DNA of 64,000 bases, from the NCBI GenBank assembly GCA_016719225.1, contig JADKAN010000005.1, forward strand, positions 1-64,000, read 5' to 3'. The notes under the pieces are model-generated. The model ran no database searches. It was not told where the DNA came from and saw nothing but the letters and a program-made list of their open reading frames with translations. Positions 1-8,564 of this stretch are shown here, one piece after another (position 1 is the stretch's first letter; the number at the start of each line of letters is the position of its first letter). A program made the position numbers and the translations under genes. This stretch comes from Flavobacteriales bacterium (GTDB lineage Bacteria; Bacteroidota; Bacteroidia; Flavobacteriales_F; PHOS-HE28).

Positions 1-761
1 TCGTGAATACGAACGTTATCGGGACGGCGAACCTGCTGAACGCGGCCAAGGCCTATTGGAAGACGGACTTCGTTGACAAGAGGTTCTACCATGTGAGCAC
101 AGACGAGGTTTACGGCTCGCTGCACGATGGCGGATTCTTCACGGAGGAAACATCGTACGATCCACAAAGCCCGTACAGCGCCAGCAAGGCGGCGAGCGAC
201 CATTTCGTCCGCGCTTATGGCAACACCTACAAGCTCCCCTTCGTCATCAGCAACTGTAGCAACAACTACGGCAGCCATCAGTTCCCGGAGAAGCTGATCC
301 CGTTGATGATCAACAACCTGCGCGAAGGCAAGCCGCTACCCGTTTACGGAAAAGGCGAGAACGTGCGTGACTGGCTCTGGGTGGAGGACCATGCCCGTGC
401 GATCGATACCGTGTTCCACAGCGGCAAGGATGGCGAGACCTACAACATCGGGGGGCACAATGAGTGGAAGAACATTGAGCTCGTCCATGTGTTGTGTTCC
501 ATAATGGACCAGAAGTTAGGACGTGCCGCTGGCGAAAGCGCGAAGCAGATCACGTATGTCACGGACCGTGCAGGACACGACCTTCGTTATGCGATCGACG
601 CTGGCAAGATCGAGCGTGAGCTGGGCTGGAAGCCGAGCATCACCTTCGAACAGGGCTTGGCACGGACCGTTGATTGGTACCTCGCCAATGGCCAGTGGCT
701 CCGTGATGTGACATCGGGAACGTATCGCGATTACTATACAGGGCAGTACGCCAAACGCTGA
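1..761 (+). CDS. rfbB: dTDP-glucose 4,6-dehydratase, 5' end cut off by window
   Basis: Converts dTDP-glucose to dTDP-4-keto-6-deoxyglucose, the second step of dTDP-rhamnose and related deoxysugar synthesis (cytoplasm). The visible 252 residues start inside the extended SDR fold: the NAD-binding GxxGxxG segment is missing. Seen here are STDEVYG (about residues 32-38, supplying the catalytic Asp-Glu), the YxxxK pair at Tyr58/Lys62 (YSASK) and the family motif NCSNNYG. Full-length relatives have about 350 residues, so roughly 100 are outside the window and the GTG at position 3 is an internal codon. The stop shares one base with the next ATG, so the CpsB-like phosphatase is probably translationally coupled. 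The pairing suggests the end of a surface polysaccharide locus. Confidence 0.93.
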   Translation, partial: VNTNVIGTANLLNAAKAYWKTDFVDKRFYHVSTDEVYGSLHDGGFFTEETSYDPQSPYSASKAASDHFVRAYGNTYKLPFVISNCSNNYGSHQFPEKLIPLMINNLREGKPLPVYGKGENVRDWLWVEDHARAIDTVFHSGKDGETYNIGGHNEWKNIELVHVLCSIMDQKLGRAAGESAKQITYVTDRAGHDLRYAIDAGKIERELGWKPSITFEQGLARTVDWYLANGQWLRDVTSGTYRDYYTGQYAKR

Positions 762-1510
762 TGGGCATCCTAGGGAATCTTTTCGGGAAAGGACAGGCCA
801 CGCTACCCCCGGTGGACCTCGGCATCCTGAAGTGCGATGTGCACTCGCATTTTATCCCCGGCATCGATGATGGCGCGCCTTCCGTGGTTGACAGCTTGGA
901 GCTGCTGCGTGCCATGCGCGAACTGGGTTACCAGAAGGTCGTCACCACACCGCACAGCATGGCGGATGGATACAGGAACGCGCCTGAAGTGATCCTGGGC
1001 GGCTTGGAGAAATTGCGCCGGGCAGTGAAAGAGGAAGGCTTGGATATCGAGGTGGAGGCCGCCGCGGAATACTATCTCGATCATGATCTCATGGAGAAGT
1101 CCAGTGCGCAAAAGCTCTTGACCTTCGCCACGGACATGGTGCTGTTCGAGCTGCCTTTCATCAGCGAACCCTCTGTTCTATTGAGTGCTGTCTTCGAAAT
1201 GCAGACACAAGGTTACCGGCCCGTACTGGCACATCCGGAACGTTACACGTTCTGGCACACGGACATGGGGATGATGGAAAAGCTGAAGGACCGTGGTGTC
1301 ATCTTCCAGCTCAACGCGATAGCCCTGATGGGCGCCTATGGACCAGCAACGAAAAAAGCCGCTGAAAAGATCATCGACAAAGGCTGGTACGGACTTGTGG
1401 GGAGCGATTGCCATAGCATGAAGCACATCGCGGCACTGGAAGCGGCGCGCACGGAACCATACCTGCACAAGTTGATCGAGGGCGGGAAGTTGTTGAACGC
1501 CACGTTATAG
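761..1510 (+). CDS. CpsB/YwqE-family tyrosine-protein phosphatase (PHP domain)
   Basis: Predicted metal-dependent protein-tyrosine phosphatase of the PHP superfamily, which in capsule loci dephosphorylates the Wzc/CpsD-type tyrosine kinase. The 249 residues carry the PHP signatures: CDVHSHFIPGIDDG near residues 25-38 (metal-binding His28, His30), TTPHSM, an acidic residue in AAEYY, LAHPERY and GSDCHSMKH near the C-terminus. Length matches the family (about 250). It overlaps the dehydratase stop by one base and closes the operon; the next gene is convergent. The specific kinase partner is not in the window, so a role in polysaccharide export control is inferred from family and neighbour. Confidence 0.85.
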   Translation: MGILGNLFGKGQATLPPVDLGILKCDVHSHFIPGIDDGAPSVVDSLELLRAMRELGYQKVVTTPHSMADGYRNAPEVILGGLEKLRRAVKEEGLDIEVEAAAEYYLDHDLMEKSSAQKLLTFATDMVLFELPFISEPSVLLSAVFEMQTQGYRPVLAHPERYTFWHTDMGMMEKLKDRGVIFQLNAIALMGAYGPATKKAAEKIIDKGWYGLVGSDCHSMKHIAALEAARTEPYLHKLIEGGKLLNATL

Positions 1511-1663
1511 CATCCGGGATGATCCCCTCAAGATGCCCTTCGCATGATCGGCGTTGACAACATCTCTTTCTGGCAGGTTCCTGCTACAAGAGCGCAAGTC
1601 ACTTAATTCCCGGACCGACCATGTCCGACCCATTTGTCGTTTACCGGGGTAGGGCGGGCCACC

Positions 1664-2539
1664 TTACGCTGCGCTCGTCGCCAACTCCTTGCTCACCTTC
1701 TTGAACAGCCCCTGCAGCACGTTGCCGGGGCCGCATTCCACGACGTTATCGGCACCGTCAGCGAGCATGTTGCGCATGATCTGTGTCCAGCGAACCGGAG
1801 CGGTGAGCTGGGCGATGAGGTTGGCCTTGATCCTCGCGGGATCCTTACGGCCTACCGCGTCCACGTTCTGGTAGATGGGGCAGCGGGGGTCACTGATGGG
1901 AGTGTAGGCGATGGCCGTAGCGAGTTCCGCACGGGCGGGTTCCATCAACGGGCTGTGGAAAGCACCGCCAACGGGTAACAACAAGGCACGTTTCGCTCCA
2001 GCGGCTTTCAACGCTTCACAGGCGGCGTTCACGGCTTCCAGTGTTCCGCTGATCACCAATTGGCCAGGGCAGTTGTAGTTGGCAGGAACCACGATCCCGG
2101 GGATGGCAGCACAGATCTCCTCCACTTTCGCATCCTCCATGCCGAGAATTGCAGCCATTGTACCGGGTTTTGCCTCGCAGGCCTTTTGCATGGCATTGGC
2201 GCGGGCTGCCACCAATTTCAGGCCGTCACTGAATTCCATCGCTCCTGCCGCCACCAAGGCGCTGAACTCACCCAGTGAATGCCCTGCGACCATGTCGGGC
2301 TTGAAAGCATCGCCCATCGTTTTGGCGCGTATCACGCTGTGGATGAAGATCGCCGGCTGGGTGACGTTGGTCTTTTTCAGGTCCTCTTCCGTGCCGCTGA
2401 ACATCACGTCAGTGATGTTGAAGCCGAGGACGTTGTTGGCGTGCTCGAAGAACACGCGTGCGTTGGCGTCGGACTCATAAAGCTCCTTTCCCATGCCGGG
2501 AAATTGGCTGCCTTGGCCGGGGAAAACGTACGCTTTCAT
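1664..2539 (-). CDS. fabD: malonyl-CoA:ACP transacylase FabD
   Basis: Transfers malonyl from CoA to acyl carrier protein, feeding fatty-acid elongation (cytoplasm). The 291-residue protein starts with the family N-terminus FPGQGSQFPGMG, has the nucleophile elbow GHSLGEF with Ser88, and the catalytic His in AFHSPLM near residue 196; length is normal for FabD. ATG at 2539 gives the exact family start. It is the last of four minus-strand genes (queD, folE, Bax inhibitor-1-like, fabD) separated by short gaps, about 39 bp before this one, and faces the CpsB-like gene convergently across 153 bp that hold only a weak hairpin and no T-run. Confidence 0.95.
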   Translation of the reverse strand: MKAYVFPGQGSQFPGMGKELYESDANARVFFEHANNVLGFNITDVMFSGTEEDLKKTNVTQPAIFIHSVIRAKTMGDAFKPDMVAGHSLGEFSALVAAGAMEFSDGLKLVAARANAMQKACEAKPGTMAAILGMEDAKVEEICAAIPGIVVPANYNCPGQLVISGTLEAVNAACEALKAAGAKRALLLPVGGAFHSPLMEPARAELATAIAYTPISDPRCPIYQNVDAVGRKDPARIKANLIAQLTAPVRWTQIMRNMLADGADNVVECGPGNVLQGLFKKVSKELATSAA

Positions 2540-2578
2540 ATAGCTGTATAGGTCTTCAAGTTAGGGTCCGTCCAATGC

Positions 2579-3325
2579 TCAGTTCTTCCGGCTGCCGAAC
2601 AAGCGCAGCAAAGCCAAGAACAGGTTTAAGAAGTCCAAGTACAGGCTCAGTGCACCCATCAACGCCATTTTCTGCGCCATTTCGGTGCCGTTCACCACGG
2701 CACTTCCCACCTGTTTCAGGCGTTGCATGTCGTATGCGGTCAGTCCCGTGAAGATCACCACGCTCAGTACGCTGACGATGTAGCCCATCGTATCGCTCTT
2801 CAGGAAGATGTTCACCACCATGGCGATCACAATGCCGATGAGGCCGATGAAAAGCAGGCTCCCAAGCTTGGTGAGGTCGGTCTTGGTGGTATACCCCGCA
2901 ACGGCCATCACGCCGAACAGTGCGGCGGTAACGAAGAATACAGAGGCGATGGAGCCGATCTGGTAAACCAGGAAGATGTAAGAAAGACTAGCACCGGTGA
3001 GCGCCGAATACGCGACGAATACGGCCAAGAGCGCAGTGCCGCTGAGCCGGTTCACCATCCCGCCCATCAGGAACACGAGGGCCAGCGGAGCGAAAAGGAC
3101 CACCCAGCCCAGGATGGTCTGCTTGCCGGTGTTGAAGTCCACCAGATAAGCGAGCATGGTCATATCGTGCCCGAACCAGTAAGCCACGCCGCCGCTAAGG
3201 ACGAGCGCGAGTGCCATATAGGTGAAGACCTTGCCCAGGAAGGTGCGCACTTCCGCGGGGTCGGCGACAAAGCCGGGATGAAGTGCGACTTCTGATGCGA
3301 GGGTGGAAAGGGAGCTGCGGAACAT
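2579..3325 (-). CDS. Bax inhibitor-1/YccA family membrane protein
   Basis: Integral inner-membrane protein of the BI-1/TMBIM (YccA/YbhL) family; bacterial members are linked to FtsH-related membrane quality control or ion leak, with no settled activity. The 248 residues show a short soluble N-terminus, then about seven hydrophobic segments starting near residue 32, with the usual polar motif near the C-terminus (YDMQRLKQ before the last helices). The ending LYLDFLNLFLALLRLFG is characteristic of the family. It lies 17 bp after folE and 39 bp before fabD in the same direction, so co-transcription is likely, though no functional link to pterin or lipid synthesis is evident. Confidence 0.9.
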   Translation of the reverse strand: MFRSSLSTLASEVALHPGFVADPAEVRTFLGKVFTYMALALVLSGGVAYWFGHDMTMLAYLVDFNTGKQTILGWVVLFAPLALVFLMGGMVNRLSGTALLAVFVAYSALTGASLSYIFLVYQIGSIASVFFVTAALFGVMAVAGYTTKTDLTKLGSLLFIGLIGIVIAMVVNIFLKSDTMGYIVSVLSVVIFTGLTAYDMQRLKQVGSAVVNGTEMAQKMALMGALSLYLDFLNLFLALLRLFGSRKN

Positions 3326-3342
3326 GGTTGCTTGGTTGTGGT

Positions 3343-4026
3343 TCAGTGGAGTGTTGCGGAGATGAGCTTGATGAACTCCTCGCGCGTACGGTGATCATTA
3401 AGGAAAACCCCGGTGAAAGCGGAGGTGGTGGTGACACTGTTCTGTTTCTGCACACCCCTCATCTGCATGCAAAGATGGGAAGCTTCGATCACTACGGCGA
3501 CACCGCGAGGCTTCAACGTATCCTGGATGCAGTCACGGATCTCGTTGGTGAGTCTTTCCTGCACCTGCAGGCGGCGCGCAAATGCGTCCACCACACGGGG
3601 GATCTTGCTCAGCCCGGTGATCTGTCCCTTGGGGATGTACGCCACGTGGGCTTTTCCGAAGAACGGTAGCATGTGGTGCTCACACAGGCTGTACACTTCG
3701 ATGTCCTTCACCAGTACCATTTGGCTGTAGTCCTCCTTGAACAAGGCTTTGCGCAGGATGGCAGCGGGGTCCAGGTCGTAACCATGGGTCAGGAATTGCA
3801 GGCTCTTGGCCACACGCATGGGCGTTTGCAACAGGCCTTCGCGGTCGGGGTCTTCGCCAATAGCTTCCAGGATGTCGGAATAGTGTGCACTGATGCGTGC
3901 GGTGCTTTCCGGTTCGAACGTATCCGTACGACGATAGCCATCCATCGGCCCGTGGTTGCCCGCTCCGTTCGTGCCTTCTTGTGCCGCCCCGGTCGCAGCT
4001 TTGGCTTTAACGCTCTTTTTTGCCAT
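3343..4026 (-). CDS. folE: GTP cyclohydrolase I FolE
   Basis: Converts GTP to 7,8-dihydroneopterin triphosphate, the entry to folate and to the queuosine precursor preQ0. The 227-residue protein has an extra Ala/Lys-rich N-terminus (about 35 residues) before the core. The zinc/active-site segment SLCEHHMLPF gives Cys115, His117 and His118; a second zinc-ligand candidate Cys sits in ASHLCMQMRG. The substrate segment GLSKIPRVV and the terminal TREEFIKL are also family-like. It starts two bases after the queD stop, so FolE product and the enzyme that consumes it are made from one transcript. Confidence 0.95.
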   Translation of the reverse strand: MAKKSVKAKAATGAAQEGTNGAGNHGPMDGYRRTDTFEPESTARISAHYSDILEAIGEDPDREGLLQTPMRVAKSLQFLTHGYDLDPAAILRKALFKEDYSQMVLVKDIEVYSLCEHHMLPFFGKAHVAYIPKGQITGLSKIPRVVDAFARRLQVQERLTNEIRDCIQDTLKPRGVAVVIEASHLCMQMRGVQKQNSVTTTSAFTGVFLNDHRTREEFIKLISATLH

Positions 4027-4028
4027 CG

Positions 4029-4448
4029 TTATCCGCCGAAATATTCAACGCTGTTGTTCTCGGTCTCCTGCACTTTCACGCAGTGCAACGTGCCGCCGAT
4101 CTTACTTATGGGGCTTTCGAGCTGCTTCCAGAACGCCACCGCGAGATTCTCCGTGGTACTTCCCACGCCCTTCAGGAATGGAACGTCCATGTCCAGGTTC
4201 TTGTGGTCCACTTGGTCGATAACGTGCTCGTGAAGCAAACGGCTCAATGCCGAAAGATCCACTACGAAACCTGTTTCCGCGCTGGTGGCGCCTTTTACCG
4301 TCACCCACAACTCGTAGTTGTGTCCGTGCCAATTAGGGTTGGAGCACTTGCCGAAGGTGGCGAAGTTCTTCTCGGCGCTCCATTCGGGGCGGCCGAGCTT
4401 GTGCGCGGCGCTGAAGCGCTCGCGGCGGGTGATGTGGACTACGGGCAT
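4029..4448 (-). CDS. queD: 6-carboxytetrahydropterin synthase QueD
   Basis: Makes 6-carboxy-5,6,7,8-tetrahydropterin from dihydroneopterin triphosphate, the step after FolE toward queuosine. The 139 residues contain the zinc ligands His16 (FSAAHKL), His41 and His43 (HGHNYEL) and the catalytic Cys35 (FGKCSNPNW); the C-terminal VQETENN carries the pterin-anchoring Glu. I chose ATG 4448: the open frame runs much further upstream, but only as a shadow of serS, and 139 residues is normal for the family. A -7 element lies about 30 bp upstream. A PTPS-type pterin synthase is the alternative; the FolE partner favours QueD. Confidence 0.9.
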   Translation of the reverse strand: MPVVHITRRERFSAAHKLGRPEWSAEKNFATFGKCSNPNWHGHNYELWVTVKGATSAETGFVVDLSALSRLLHEHVIDQVDHKNLDMDVPFLKGVGSTTENLAVAFWKQLESPISKIGGTLHCVKVQETENNSVEYFGG

Positions 4449-4478
4449 GGGTCTTATGGGTCCGCTACGGATCGGTCG

Positions 4479-4486
4479 CAAAGGTA
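4479..4486 (-). promoter_or_regulatory. -7 element of the queD-folE operon
   Basis: On the minus strand this reads TACCTTTG, a perfect match to the Bacteroidota -7 consensus TAnnTTTG. It lies 30 bp upstream of the queD ATG in the divergent queD/serS spacer. No good -33 TTTG is visible at the usual distance. Confidence 0.5.
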
Positions 4487-4531
4487 CGGAGAGCGAGGCA
4501 CAGCGATCATCCGCGCTGGACCCATGCAACT

Positions 4532-4539
4532 TACCTTCG
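4532..4539 (+). promoter_or_regulatory. probable -7 element of the serS operon
   Basis: TACCTTCG matches TAnnTTTG at seven of eight positions and lies 23 bp upstream of the chosen serS start. No clear -33 partner is seen, so this is tentative. Confidence 0.35.
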
Positions 4540-4562
4540 CGCGTTCCACCCAAACCTGTCCC

Positions 4563-5840
4563 ATGCTGGAAACCGCCTACCTGCGCACCAAGCCCGATGA
4601 GGCCCGCACCCGCTTGGCCAAACGCAACATCGATGCCAACGCGCTGCTCTCCAAGGCCGCCGCTTTGGACGAACATCGACGCAGCACGCAGAACGTGCTG
4701 GATGCGAAGCTCGCCGAGATGAATGATCAAAGCCGCACCATCGGGGAATTGATGAAGGCCGGCAAGAAGGATGAGGCTGAAGGGGCAAAGCGGCTTACAG
4801 CCGAGCTGAAAGAGCGCATCGCTGAGCTGAAGGATGAGCTTACCGAAGCCGAAGGCGCTCTCCACGAGCACCTCTGCACCATACCCAACGTTCCGCAGGA
4901 ACGCGTTCCACCGGGAAAAACCCCGGAGGACAACATTACCGTGGCACAGCGGGGTGAACTTCCAGAGCTTCCCGATAGCGCCAAGCCGCACTGGGACCTC
5001 GGAGAGCATTACGGACTATTCAGTTTGGAGCAAGGCGTGAAGCTCACCGGCGCGGGCTTCCCTGTATACACCGGCCAAGGAGCGAAACTGCAACGCGCGC
5101 TCATCGCCTTCTTCTTGGACCGCGCTATTGAAGCGGGCTACGTGGAAGTGATGCCGCCCTTGATGGTGAATGCCGAATCCGCCTACGCTACCGGCCAGTT
5201 GCCCGACAAGGAGGGACAGATGTACCATGCCACGGCGGACGACCTCTACTTGATCCCCACGGCGGAAGTGCCCATCACCAACCTGTTCCGTAACGAGATC
5301 CTGGACCTGGCCGACCTGCCGGTGAAGCGCGTGGGCCATACGCCGTGCTTCCGGCGCGAGGCGGGCAGCTATGGCAAGGACGTGCGCGGACTTAACCGGG
5401 TGCACCAGTTCGACAAGGTGGAGATCGTGCGCGTGGAAACACCCGAGAACAGCAACGCTGCCTTGGCGGAAATGACCAAGCATGTCCAAGGCTTGTTGGA
5501 CGCGTTGGAACTGCCATGGCGGCAGCTGCTCCTGTGCGGAGGCGACATGGGTTTCACCAGCGCCATCACCTACGATATGGAGGTTTATGCTGGCGCCCAG
5601 AAGCGCTGGCTGGAAGTGAGCTCCATCAGCAACTTCGAGACCTACCAAAGCAACCGATTGAAATTGCGTTACCGCGGAGAGGACAAAAAAGCCCGATTGG
5701 CGCATACGCTTAATGGCAGCGCACTGGCATTGGCGCGTATCGTTGCGGCGCTACTGGAGAATAACCAGGATGAGGATGGGATCCGCATCCCCAAAGCGCT
5801 TCAACCCTACACCGGCTTCGAACGGATCGTTAAAAAATGA
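4563..5840 (+). CDS. serS: seryl-tRNA synthetase
   Basis: Class II synthetase charging tRNA-Ser. From ATG 4563 the protein has 425 residues, the usual length. Residues about 1-110 form the tRNA-binding coiled-coil arm (charged heptads such as AELKERIAELKDELTEAE), followed by the catalytic core with motif 2 CFRREAGSYGKD, VHQFDKVE and motif 3 NGSALALARIVAALLENNQ. The open frame extends upstream to 4020, but that part is antisense to queD and lacks homology, so the later start is correct. The stop overlaps the next ATG by four bases (ATGA), starting a run of coupled genes through rsmA. Confidence 0.96.
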   Translation: MLETAYLRTKPDEARTRLAKRNIDANALLSKAAALDEHRRSTQNVLDAKLAEMNDQSRTIGELMKAGKKDEAEGAKRLTAELKERIAELKDELTEAEGALHEHLCTIPNVPQERVPPGKTPEDNITVAQRGELPELPDSAKPHWDLGEHYGLFSLEQGVKLTGAGFPVYTGQGAKLQRALIAFFLDRAIEAGYVEVMPPLMVNAESAYATGQLPDKEGQMYHATADDLYLIPTAEVPITNLFRNEILDLADLPVKRVGHTPCFRREAGSYGKDVRGLNRVHQFDKVEIVRVETPENSNAALAEMTKHVQGLLDALELPWRQLLLCGGDMGFTSAITYDMEVYAGAQKRWLEVSSISNFETYQSNRLKLRYRGEDKKARLAHTLNGSALALARIVAALLENNQDEDGIRIPKALQPYTGFERIVKK

Positions 5841-6379
5841 AGCGTCCAATACCGGCGGCGGCTGTTCCTGCGTTGCTCTGCGCGCTTGCCGTTGCCGGTT
5901 GTGTAAGGCAGGTGGATCCTGTGGGCATGCACGCCGTGAACGTCCTTTCATTCCGCATCGACAGTTTGAAAGGCCGGTTGGCCGAAATGGACACGGCATC
6001 ACTGTTGCATATGGGCAGGCTTTTCAGTGCTGAACGTGAAGGAATGGAACGTCGGTTCAAGGACACGTTGGGTGTGGCCGAGGCAGAGGTGCTGGGGAAC
6101 TACTACCGGGCCATGGGCGGAACTTTGCCCCATGTGATGGATGAACGCCTCCGCTTGCACGCGTTGCTCGCTAATGCATCCCAACGTTTGGAGGACCTGC
6201 AGCACGACCTTTGCTCGGGATTCATATCCAGGACGGAGACTGGTCAGGCCGTACGTGTTGAGACGGAATGGTGCGACCGGCTTTCAAAGGACATGGCTAT
6301 GTTGACCGCAGAGGCCGTGAAGCTTCAAAAAGATCGGGCCGAGCTGCGGGCAAAAGCAGCTGAATTCCTGCATCCATGA
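5837..6379 (+). CDS. predicted lipoprotein of unknown function
   Basis: A 180-residue predicted lipoprotein: a positively charged start (MKRPI), a hydrophobic stretch and the lipobox LAVAGC with the lipidated Cys at residue 22. The mature part is mostly helical and rich in Arg, Glu and Leu, with possible coiled coil around residues 120-175 (RLEDLQHDL, KLQKDRAELRAKAAEF). I do not recognise the family. It overlaps serS by four bases and the TPR gene by four bases, so it is translated as part of this operon; coupling with a secreted TPR protein hints at a shared envelope role, which is inference. Confidence 0.75.
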   Translation: MKRPIPAAAVPALLCALAVAGCVRQVDPVGMHAVNVLSFRIDSLKGRLAEMDTASLLHMGRLFSAEREGMERRFKDTLGVAEAEVLGNYYRAMGGTLPHVMDERLRLHALLANASQRLEDLQHDLCSGFISRTETGQAVRVETEWCDRLSKDMAMLTAEAVKLQKDRAELRAKAAEFLHP

Positions 6380-8259
6380 AGCCGATCAAGCTTTCGTTCC
6401 CTTTGCGCGTGCTGATCATCATGCTTTTGCTCGGCCTGTCGCCGCGCGCTCTGGCCCAACCTGGAACAGATGAGCAGCTCGCGCTGGAATACATGCGGCA
6501 AGGCCAATACGAAAAGGCTATTCTCTATCTGGAAAAGCTGTACGACAAACAACCCACGGCGTTCTACTACGACCAGTTGTTCAAGGCGCGTACCTCGTTG
6601 AAGCAATTCGACGAAGCTGAAAAACTGGCCAAGGAGCGCATGCGCCGCCAGAACGGCGACCCCGTGTATCTGGTGGATATCGGTGCGGTCAAAAAGATGG
6701 AGGGCGATACCGCCAAGGCCGAACAACAGTTCGACAAAGCGTTAAAGGCCCTACAGCCGGAGCAGGCCGCCGTGCGCAACATGGCCAACGCATTCTCCAA
6801 GTACAACGAGCAGGGCAGGGCATTGGAGACCTACCAGCGGGGACGTAAGATCCTGAAGGACGGTGCTTCGGATTTCTTTTACGAGACCGCTGCGTTGCGC
6901 GCCGGTCAAGGCGACGTTCCCGGTATGGTGAGCGACTACTTGGACCTTCTTGGTACCAATCCCGCATACATGCAGGCGGTGCAGAATGGCTTGGGGCGAT
7001 TCATCGATTTCACCGCTGCCGATGACCGCAGCGATCTGCTGCGCACAGAGCTCCTCCGGCGGATCCAGAAAGACCCGGACAATACGCTGTTCCAGGAAAT
7101 GTTGGTATGGCTTTACCTCCAACGTAAGGATCTCAACAGCGCGTTCGTCCAGAGCAAGGCCATGGATAAGCGCTTCAAAGAGGACGGTGAACGGTTAATG
7201 GCACTGGGTGATATGGCCGTGACCAACAAGGACTGGGTCGTTGCCGCCAAAAGCTATGCTTATGTGGCCGAGCGCGGAGCAGGCACGCCTTGGTATGGTG
7301 CGGCCCGTACCGGCCTCGTGCAGGCCAAGGATGCACAAGTGCGGGATCAGGCCGATCCCCCGATGGAACAACTGCAGGAGTTGCGCGCGCTTTACGTGTC
7401 CACCTTGGACGAGCTGGGGCGGACGCCGGTGAACGTGAAATTGATCAACGGACTGGCCCATTTGAAAGCCTATTACTTGGATGATGCCGCAGGAGCAACA
7501 GCCGACTTACGCCAGGCCATCGCCATGCCGGGTCTGGATCGTCAGCAGCAGGGACGCATGAAGCTCGACCTGGGCGACATCCTCGTGTTGCAAGGCGAGA
7601 TCTGGGATGCAAGTCTTCTTTATTCCCAAGTGGACCTCGACATGAAGCAGGATGTGCTCGGCCACGAAGCGCGCCTGCGCAATGCCAAAGTGAGTTTTTA
7701 CGCCGGCGACTTCCTCTGGTCCAAGGCCCAATTGGACGTGCTGAAGGCCAGTACCAGCAAGCTGATCGCGAATGATGCCATGGAGCTTTCCCTGCTCATC
7801 GATGATAATCTGGGTACCGACACGGTGAGTGGTGCCCTAAGTCTTTTCGCCCATGTGCAATTGCTCACTTTCCAACATAAGTACGATTCCGCACTGGTGC
7901 AGCTGGATACCTTGAACGCTCGCTTCCCGCAGAGCAGCTTGGGTGACGACATCCTCTATGAACGCTACCGTATCGCGCACGCAAGACACCGCTACGAAGA
8001 AGCCGCGGGCTACTTGCAGAAGGTGGTGGAGCTGTACCCGAACGACATTCTTGTGGACAATGCCATGTATGATCTTGGCCTGCTTTACGAGAACGATATC
8101 GGTGACAAGGAGAAAGCCAAGGATTGGTTCGGTAAACTGCTCTTTGAGCAAAGCGGTAGCATATTCACCGCGGATGCACGCGAGCATTACCGGAAGCTGA
8201 GGGGGGACCACGACAACCTCGACACGCCTGAACAGAAATTCCTTAACGGAACCCCATGA
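6376..8259 (+). CDS. exported TPR-repeat protein
   Basis: A 627-residue protein with a Sec signal peptide (basic MKPIK, hydrophobic core about residues 10-23, cleavage likely after ALAQ near residue 28) and tetratricopeptide-type helical repeats along its length, e.g. AEYMRQGQYEKAILYLEKLY near the N-terminus and HRYEEAAGYLQKVVELYPN near the C-terminus. Such proteins act as periplasmic or outer-membrane scaffolds; no enzyme motif is visible. ATGA overlaps on both sides place it between the lipoprotein and the DUF4286 gene. Partner proteins are unknown. Confidence 0.8.
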   Translation: MKPIKLSFPLRVLIIMLLLGLSPRALAQPGTDEQLALEYMRQGQYEKAILYLEKLYDKQPTAFYYDQLFKARTSLKQFDEAEKLAKERMRRQNGDPVYLVDIGAVKKMEGDTAKAEQQFDKALKALQPEQAAVRNMANAFSKYNEQGRALETYQRGRKILKDGASDFFYETAALRAGQGDVPGMVSDYLDLLGTNPAYMQAVQNGLGRFIDFTAADDRSDLLRTELLRRIQKDPDNTLFQEMLVWLYLQRKDLNSAFVQSKAMDKRFKEDGERLMALGDMAVTNKDWVVAAKSYAYVAERGAGTPWYGAARTGLVQAKDAQVRDQADPPMEQLQELRALYVSTLDELGRTPVNVKLINGLAHLKAYYLDDAAGATADLRQAIAMPGLDRQQQGRMKLDLGDILVLQGEIWDASLLYSQVDLDMKQDVLGHEARLRNAKVSFYAGDFLWSKAQLDVLKASTSKLIANDAMELSLLIDDNLGTDTVSGALSLFAHVQLLTFQHKYDSALVQLDTLNARFPQSSLGDDILYERYRIAHARHRYEEAAGYLQKVVELYPNDILVDNAMYDLGLLYENDIGDKEKAKDWFGKLLFEQSGSIFTADAREHYRKLRGDHDNLDTPEQKFLNGTP

Positions 8260-8564
8260 TCATCTACAACGTTACCGTCAGTGTGGACTTCGAGGTTCAT
8301 GAAATGTGGCTGGCATGGATGCGCCACACCCATCTGCCGGAAGTGATGGCAACAGGCTATTTCCTGGATGCACGCATCTGCCGCGTTCTGGCCGATGAAG
8401 ATTCCGGAGCCACCTACGCGGTGCAATATTCCTGCACGGACATGGCCGCTTATGAGGAGTATCGGGACAACCATGCGGAACGGTTGAAGGCAGAATCGGA
8501 AAAATACTATGGCGGCAAGGCCCTCGCATTCCGGACATTGTTGGAAGTAGTCCACACCGCCTGA
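8256..8564 (+). CDS. DUF4286 family protein
   Basis: A 102-residue cytoplasmic protein matching the pattern of DUF4286, a small ferredoxin-like-fold family common in Bacteroidota: MIIYNVTVSVD at the start, a Trp-rich helix (EMWLAWMRHTHLPEVM), then AVQYSCTDMAAYEEY and a final helix of about 20 residues. Function is unknown. It overlaps the TPR gene by four bases and the rsmA start by one base. In many Bacteroidota it sits beside rsmA, as far as I recall, but that pairing has no established meaning. Confidence 0.8.
   Translation: MIIYNVTVSVDFEVHEMWLAWMRHTHLPEVMATGYFLDARICRVLADEDSGATYAVQYSCTDMAAYEEYRDNHAERLKAESEKYYGGKALAFRTLLEVVHTA

Noticed and set aside
4020..4562. In-frame upstream extension of serS (180 residues)
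   Set aside because: It is antisense to queD, shows no synthetase sequence, and the normal SerRS N-terminus begins exactly at 4563.
4449..5009. Upstream extension of queD
   Set aside because: It is antisense to serS; the QueD family start is at 4448.
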